From NCBI GenBank assembly GCA_030512295.1, contig JAULSR010000002.1, positions 3,658,001 to 3,722,000 on the forward strand: a stretch of 64,000 nucleotides of DNA, given 5' to 3'. The notes beneath the pieces were generated by a model. The model made no database searches. It saw nothing but the letters and a program-made list of their open reading frames with translations, and was not told where the DNA came from. The stretch is from Bombardia bombarda (Eukaryota; Ascomycota; Sordariomycetes; Sordariales; Lasiosphaeriaceae). A program made the position numbers and the translations under genes. How positions within the stretch are numbered: position 1 is the first letter of the stretch; each line of letters begins with the position of its first letter. Shown here in pieces: positions 59,523-64,000 of this stretch.

Positions 59523-60349
59523 GATACTGGGGATTGAATACGGATTGAGGGAGGCGATCAGATGATGAGAGATTCTTTCTCCAAAGAAACAGTTTAAACT
59601 CCCGTTGTAGACAGCCGTCGAGCTCTTATAACCAGCTGCTCTGCGTTCCTCGTCCACCTCGTTCTCGAACCAACGCCGAGGCCCCTTCTTACCCCTAATT
59701 ATTTCCTTCACCAACACACCTGATCTTTTGCCCCGCTCCCCTCTCTGATCCCCTCCTGTTTCTGATCCCTTCCACTGCCTCCTCCACTGTCCCTGATCCC
59801 CTCTACTGTCTCTGATCCCCTTGGCCGTCTCTACTCCGTGCCTCTGTACAGCAGCCTTCTCGTTTTCGCTCTTCCCTTTTTATTGCTCTTTTGTGATGGA
59901 CCTACCTCATCAAATTCCTATATTCTCCTATGTTAGGGGTCGCTTCGGTAACATACCCTGTGGTCAACTTCGTGGTTTGGTTCTCCTTGATACCTTGGGT
60001 CAATAGGTTATAGAAAGTGGTATTCCTGGATGGTGGTAGGTGGGAAAGAGAGGATGCAGGATTGTACGGCCGGATGAGGGAGACCATCAGGGAAGCCCGA
60101 AGGGATCCAAAGGTGTTGGCTGAGAGATAGTCTCGCGGGTCAGTGTCGTCGTCAAATCAGTTCTGAACTCCACGACTTTCAGATGCGCTTTCTCCACATC
60201 TAGATGAGAGCAGCTCTATTTAATCCGAACGTGGACTCGCTATCCTCTGAGGAAGTCGGACACATTCCTCTCAACTTTACGAAGGCTGCTGTGTTCCGTT
60301 TTGAGGGCAATCAACCCACTCTTTCCTGTTACAAACCAAACCGCCTAGC

Positions 60350-60480
60350 TTGTAAAAAGTATTTCCGTAATTTATCGTTGAAAACGATCTTTTATATATT
60401 GCGAAAAGTTGATAGTTTTATATTTGGCGTTTTACGAATATTAAATATAATTTGGGCCGCCTAATTTATATTCGTATAGT
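60350..60480. repeat. AT-rich patch, possibly an old RIP-affected repeat fragment
   Basis: Base composition drops sharply to AT (ATATTTGGCGTTTTACGAAT style) in otherwise GC-balanced flanks, similar to the copia 5' arm. No match to it was seen inside the window. Confidence 0.4.
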
Positions 60481-60639
60481 ACCTTATACTACTCGGTGCT
60501 CTCTATATTAGCCCTGTACTAGCCCTGTGCTAGACTTATGCTAGACTTATGCTGGCCTTATGCTGGCCCTGTGCTGGCCAGTTAAAGCGGCGGGGCCGTT
60601 GGGGGCTAGCAGCAGCAACAGAAACAACGAGGACGACGA

Positions 60640-60735
60640 AGACGACCACGACGATGATGACGACGACCACATCGAAGACGATGGAGATGATGATGATGAT
60701 AATGATGATGATGATGATCATCATCATCTTCATCA
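60640..60735. repeat. GAT/GAC trinucleotide microsatellite ending in an inverted ATC run
   Basis: (GAC)n grading into (GAT)n, then directly into ATCATCATCATC near 60715-60730. This gives a GAT/ATC inverted junction. Confidence 0.85.
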
Positions 60736-61310
60736 GGTACGGTCTACCTAAAGAAATGATTATGCGCGACTCCGAAACAAGCTGGTGCTTTAAGGCCCGA
60801 TACACTTCCCGGTCTGTCGCAGTTTAGGGTTAGATTGCCGATGCTTACTGGAGAACCGCGCCTAACATCAAAATCAAGAGAGGGTCTCAACGTACTGTAG
60901 GAAAGGTCTCTTATACTGTAGTTGCTCATATAAAGCCCTAATCCCGATCAAAATTTAGGCTGAGTAGGTATCTATATTTCATCCCCTCAAAGTATTATAT
61001 TTGTTGATGCAGGCTGTCTCCACCCCGGTTGAGTACGACGCCTGACCTGAGCTACAAATCTCGTCTCTGGCGGTATCTCTTGCGTTCCTGTGGGATGTGT
61101 CGGATACTGTTGTGTTCAGGGTCACCAAATGGGAGCACGTTTGGTCTGTAATTTGACGCGTTTATAGAATCTTGTCCTGATTTGATCGTCTACGAGGGCT
61201 GGCTAATAAGATCCTCTCCAGGTACTATCTATCAACCAGCCACTATCTACGTCTCGACCATGTATTACCCCGGGGTTGTACATTATAGTGAAGGCGCGTA
61301 AGTGTGCGAA

Positions 61311-61775
61311 TTAACGACGTGCGGCCTTTGATGCCGCATCCTTGGGCCCAGAGCTATCCGAAATCCCATCAGGCTTTGCCATGAATACCGCATAGAATGC
61401 CCCTAGGGTCAGGCCTCCTAGGCTGATGTACCTGTGGGAGCCTGTTAGCTTCTCGGGTAGGCCGGCAGATTGTTGTGATTGTTGCTGTGGGATGGATCGA
61501 TAGATGGAGAGGTGTGATGCGAGGTAATAGAGTAGAATGCACAAGGAAGCTCACATGATATTCTTGTTAGAGCCGCTGCCAGTCTCATTGAACTCCTGGT
61601 CCGTTCCTGTGTGGACCGGCTCCTTGGAATTATTGAGGGGGTTTGGATCGTGAGGGCCGCTGGTGGCGAGGCGGATCTGGGTATGGCTCGTCGACATCAT
61701 AGGAGCTGCACGAGCTGCGCAGCTGGGGCGGAGCAGGGCGGCGCGGACGAGGGGAATCTTGGATATGCCGGTCAT
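61311..61775 (-). CDS. Small probable mitochondrial membrane protein (113 aa)
   Basis: Two exons, 61775-61555 and 61431-61311 (GTGAGC..CCACAG), with the methionine codon ATG split by the intron. The N-terminus MTGISKIPLVRAALLRPSCAAR is rich in Arg and Ala, has no acidic residues for about 40 positions, and reads as a mitochondrial presequence. The middle is hydrophilic (PHDPNPLNNSKEPVHTGTDQEFNETGSG). Exon 2 gives a single hydrophobic span (YISLGGLTLGAFYAVFMA) and a Lys/Arg-rich tail. The layout suits a small inner-membrane subunit or assembly protein, but I do not recognise a named family. Confidence 0.7.
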
Positions 61776-62540
61776 TTTTGCGGGTGTGGTTGAGCCTGAG
61801 TTTAGATGTACGGTGATTAGGGTTGATGGCTGGATGATGGAGTTGTTTGGTTTCTGCTTTTTGGAGGTATGAGCTTTGAGCTTTGGGAGCTTTGGAGTTT
61901 GGACGAAGTGGCAGATGACTTCTCGGTACCTGCCTGTGGCCCAAGTTCAGTGATGTCATTGATAATGGATCGGTTGACATGACGCATGATTTTCTGCGTT
62001 GGTTGGACGGTTGAACCCCACCGACCACAACACAAATTGAACAAGTCGGCCGAGACGCTCCAAAGCGGCTTTTTGTTCTCTCGGAAATAGCATCAGCAGT
62101 TGGTCGACGGGCCGTGACTGGGACCCGGGTTCACGGGAAGTGTGTGTCAGCCCTATGGGGGGAACGACTGGTGAGTGTGGGGGGCTAGCGGCAGTTTGAG
62201 GTGGGCAACAAGAAGCCAATTGGCAATGTCGCTGTTGGCACTCAAAATTCACCATCATTCATCAAGCATGCCACCATTATTATTAGTGAATGCATACTGT
62301 TTGTGGTTGTTTTCGAGAGGTATCCGTAGGCTGTTCGCTATTCCCAGTGTAGTTATCTCCTTGCTCCGCACACTCCGGCACATCAATCCAAATGTCGCAC
62401 CCCGACAACTCCTTTAAAGCAACACTATTCCATGCCATCCACTCATGTTGGCGGTATACCCACCATCACATAATCCACATGTACAATATATCCCAGGTCA
62501 CTGGCAGCGTCACGTCTTCCACTCTCCACACGTGCCATGC
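61776..62540. other. Gap between two small minus-strand genes
   Basis: 5' flank of the mitochondrial protein gene and 3' flank of the Cys-tail gene. No further gene was seen. Confidence 0.4.
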
Positions 62541-62876
62541 TCAGCAACAATTCTTATGGAAGGAGAAGGCGCCGTGGCAGCATGTGCACCCCAGATTGAA
62601 CCCGCCGCCGCGCAGGCCTATCTCGTTCTCGTATTTGGGAAGGGGTTCTACGCTCTGGAGAGACTTGCGTGTCAGAATAAAGCTCACCCAATCTTTCCAT
62701 ATTCATCTCGCAGTCATGAAATGCAAAGACGCGTTCGGCGTCGCGTCGCCAAAGTGACTCACCGGTTGCTTCGCGATGATCTGGCCTGGGGCATTCGCGT
62801 TGGCGCTGTTGGCAGCGATTGCCTCCATGGGTGCTTGCTGCTTGGGGGGCTCGATAGCTGGCGTTTTGTTCAACAT
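62541..62876 (-). CDS. 75-residue protein with a CxCCx9CC C-terminal tail
   Basis: Two exons of exactly 114 bp each, 62876-62763 and 62654-62541, joined by a 108-bp intron with GTGAGT donor and TCTCTCCAG acceptor in phase 0. Exon 1 (MLNKTPAIEPPKQQ) is Pro/Ala/Asn-rich and disordered, without signal peptide or membrane span. Exon 2 runs VEPLPKYENEI, then a Gly-rich GLRGGGFNLG, and ends in cysteines at 61, 63, 64, 74 and 75 with His at 65 and 71 (CTCCHG, then SFHKNCC-stop). I have the impression that similar short proteins with LRGGG..C.CC..SFHK.CC endings occur across filamentous ascomycetes, but cannot search. The ending could bind metal or be lipid-modified. Function is unknown. The gene is too short per exon for simple ORF finding. 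Confidence 0.72.
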
Positions 62877-64000
62877 GGTTGCCTGGAATTGTGACTTTCG
62901 GCAGGATGATTGGCGGGAACAAGAAGTAAGGAATTGAGCAGCGAAAGGAGGTCGTCGCGGAGGTGCTTGGCGGGTAGGTGGATGAAACTTGAAGATCGAT
63001 GAAAAAATAAAGGGCCGGACCGCGCGACAAGCCCACTGAACGCGCTATCAATCGAAGTGCCCGGTTACCTAGTGGAGGCGGCCTCCTCTCCGCGCATGGC
63101 CCGTGCAATTCAGCTAGCTGGCCCACGACGGTAATTGCTTGGCGTTCACATTGTTCGTGGTGAGAGGGCCAAGTGGTGGCTAGCGTCAAATTATGGGAAG
63201 CTGCTCTCCAGCAACGCTTGGTGTTGCACACACAGAGCTTTTGGCGGGCTAGTGGATGGGTGTGGTACGTACGGATACCTTACCTAGCCACAAGGACTGA
63301 ATGAGGATTGATGAAACAGGGCCATAAAAAACATCACAAGTTGAGTTTGGTTCATGATAATGTGTTGATCAAGCAGTCGATATCCGTGATAATTGACGGG
63401 CTACGAACGTACTTGGTACCATCGAGATTGATGAAGCTCACTTATCGGATTTTGCGGGAACTCCCCCGCTAATTCTGTTAGTGTGCAAGAAGTGTGTCCC
63501 TGTCGAGCTGAGCGGGCCAAGTCGGAATGCGGGGGAACGGGCAGATCCCGGCGCGGCAGCACTGGAGCGGAACCTTGTGGGTCCTTCGCCAAAACCCAAA
63601 CTGCGGACCCATGGCTTCCCCGCGGTCAGCACACTCTTCTTTTCTGCTTTTAGTTCTGGGGAAGGATTCGAGATGGGGGGTTGGGTATACTGGTGATTAA
63701 TATGCTTGCCATTGAGCAGAGTGCGCTGGCAATGGATGCATGGCTAATGGCAGGTTTGAAGAGTCACTGGATCTAAACAACACAAATGCGGGGGGAATGT
63801 GCTCGTGTGACCAGAGGGTCGCGTCGCTTGATCTGTTTTTTATGGCGGGCGTGTTGAGGGGTTGGGTTGAAGATGTAAAAGGTGTGAAAGAGATAGGTCG
63901 GGGGTCATTCGGGTCAGCCACAGGACCAGCAGGACCAGCTTCTTTGACCGATTCCGACAGAAGCTCCAATGCTATTCCGCGGGAGACCCAGATTCAATGC
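62877..64000. other. Right edge without a supported gene
   Basis: 5' flank of the Cys-tail gene. A minus-strand frame at 63969-63697 is rich in Ser and Pro but starts from a non-ATG codon and has no domain. It may belong to a gene beyond the edge. Confidence 0.35.

Larger units (their letters stand above)
59523..61310. other. Low-complexity and AT-rich intergenic region
   Basis: Contains CTGATCCCCTC-type imperfect repeats (59735-59825), an AT-rich patch (60350-60480) and a GAT/GAC microsatellite (60620-60735). Acidic or Asp/Met/Ile-run frames here come from the microsatellite. Confidence 0.5.

Noticed and set aside
60536..60827. Asp-rich and Ile/Val-rich frames on both strands
   Set aside because: Products of the GAT/GAC microsatellite.
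63697..63969. 90-residue minus-strand frame near the right edge
   Set aside because: Starts at a non-ATG codon, Ser/Pro-rich, no domain; could be the edge of an outside gene but not supportable.
1..64000. CRISPR arrays, operons, Shine-Dalgarno sites, 5S rRNA
   Set aside because: The window is eukaryotic nuclear DNA; no spaced direct-repeat array was seen and the conserved 5S rRNA blocks were not found.

Overview
This window is nuclear DNA of a filamentous ascomycete (Pezizomycotina, most likely Sordariomycetes). The evidence is: genes broken by many 50-220 bp GT-AG introns; a Zn2Cys6 regulator; a fungal tyrosinase; STAND/NLR-type proteins; F-box and MFS families typical of moulds; and a retrotransposon carrying transition mutations of the kind left by repeat-induced point mutation (RIP). 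The species cannot be named from the sequence alone. Gene models were spliced by hand from canonical splice sites and reading-frame continuity, so exon joins are predictions.

Layout. 1-1.3 kb: 3' part of a tyrosinase. 1.8 kb: tRNA-Gln(CUG). 2.1-5.1 kb: ankyrin protein with a STAND-type N-terminus. 5.8-6.3 kb: doubtful small membrane protein. 8.6-9.2 kb: relic of a CocE/S15-type hydrolase with its catalytic core deleted. 10.4-12.1 kb: type II membrane glycosyltransferase. 14.9-16.8 kb: MFS transporter with a one-base frameshift in a G run. 17.5 kb: 19-bp minisatellite. 18.3-20.9 kb: Zn2Cys6 regulator, convergent with a Nudix/eIF2B-like fusion (21.3-23.0 kb). 24.8-25.7 kb: single-pass membrane protein with a cysteine-rich ectodomain. 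26.4-27.4 kb: decayed membrane protein. 27.9-29.5 kb: F-box protein. 31.7-33.5 kb: sugar transporter.

34.65-45.65 kb is a nested transposon. An old, mutated Ty1/copia element (157-bp LTRs, CCATA target duplication) was split by a young, apparently intact Ty3/gypsy chromovirus (213-bp LTRs that read as identical, CATC duplication). The gypsy element has a textbook -1 frameshift signal between gag and pol.

46.3-64 kb: a small unknown protein; an EF-hand MscS channel; an NLR-like protein with an N-terminal DUF7708-like region, a NACHT-type NTPase and C-terminal C2H2 zinc fingers; a divergently transcribed SNF2/RING helicase in 12 exons; a small probable mitochondrial membrane protein; and a 75-residue protein with a CxCCx9CC tail that lies in two short exons.

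The genes do not form an obvious metabolic cluster. The coherent stories are the nested retrotransposons, which show one element struck by RIP-like mutation and a later one not, and the two NLR-like proteins with different C-terminal sensor modules.
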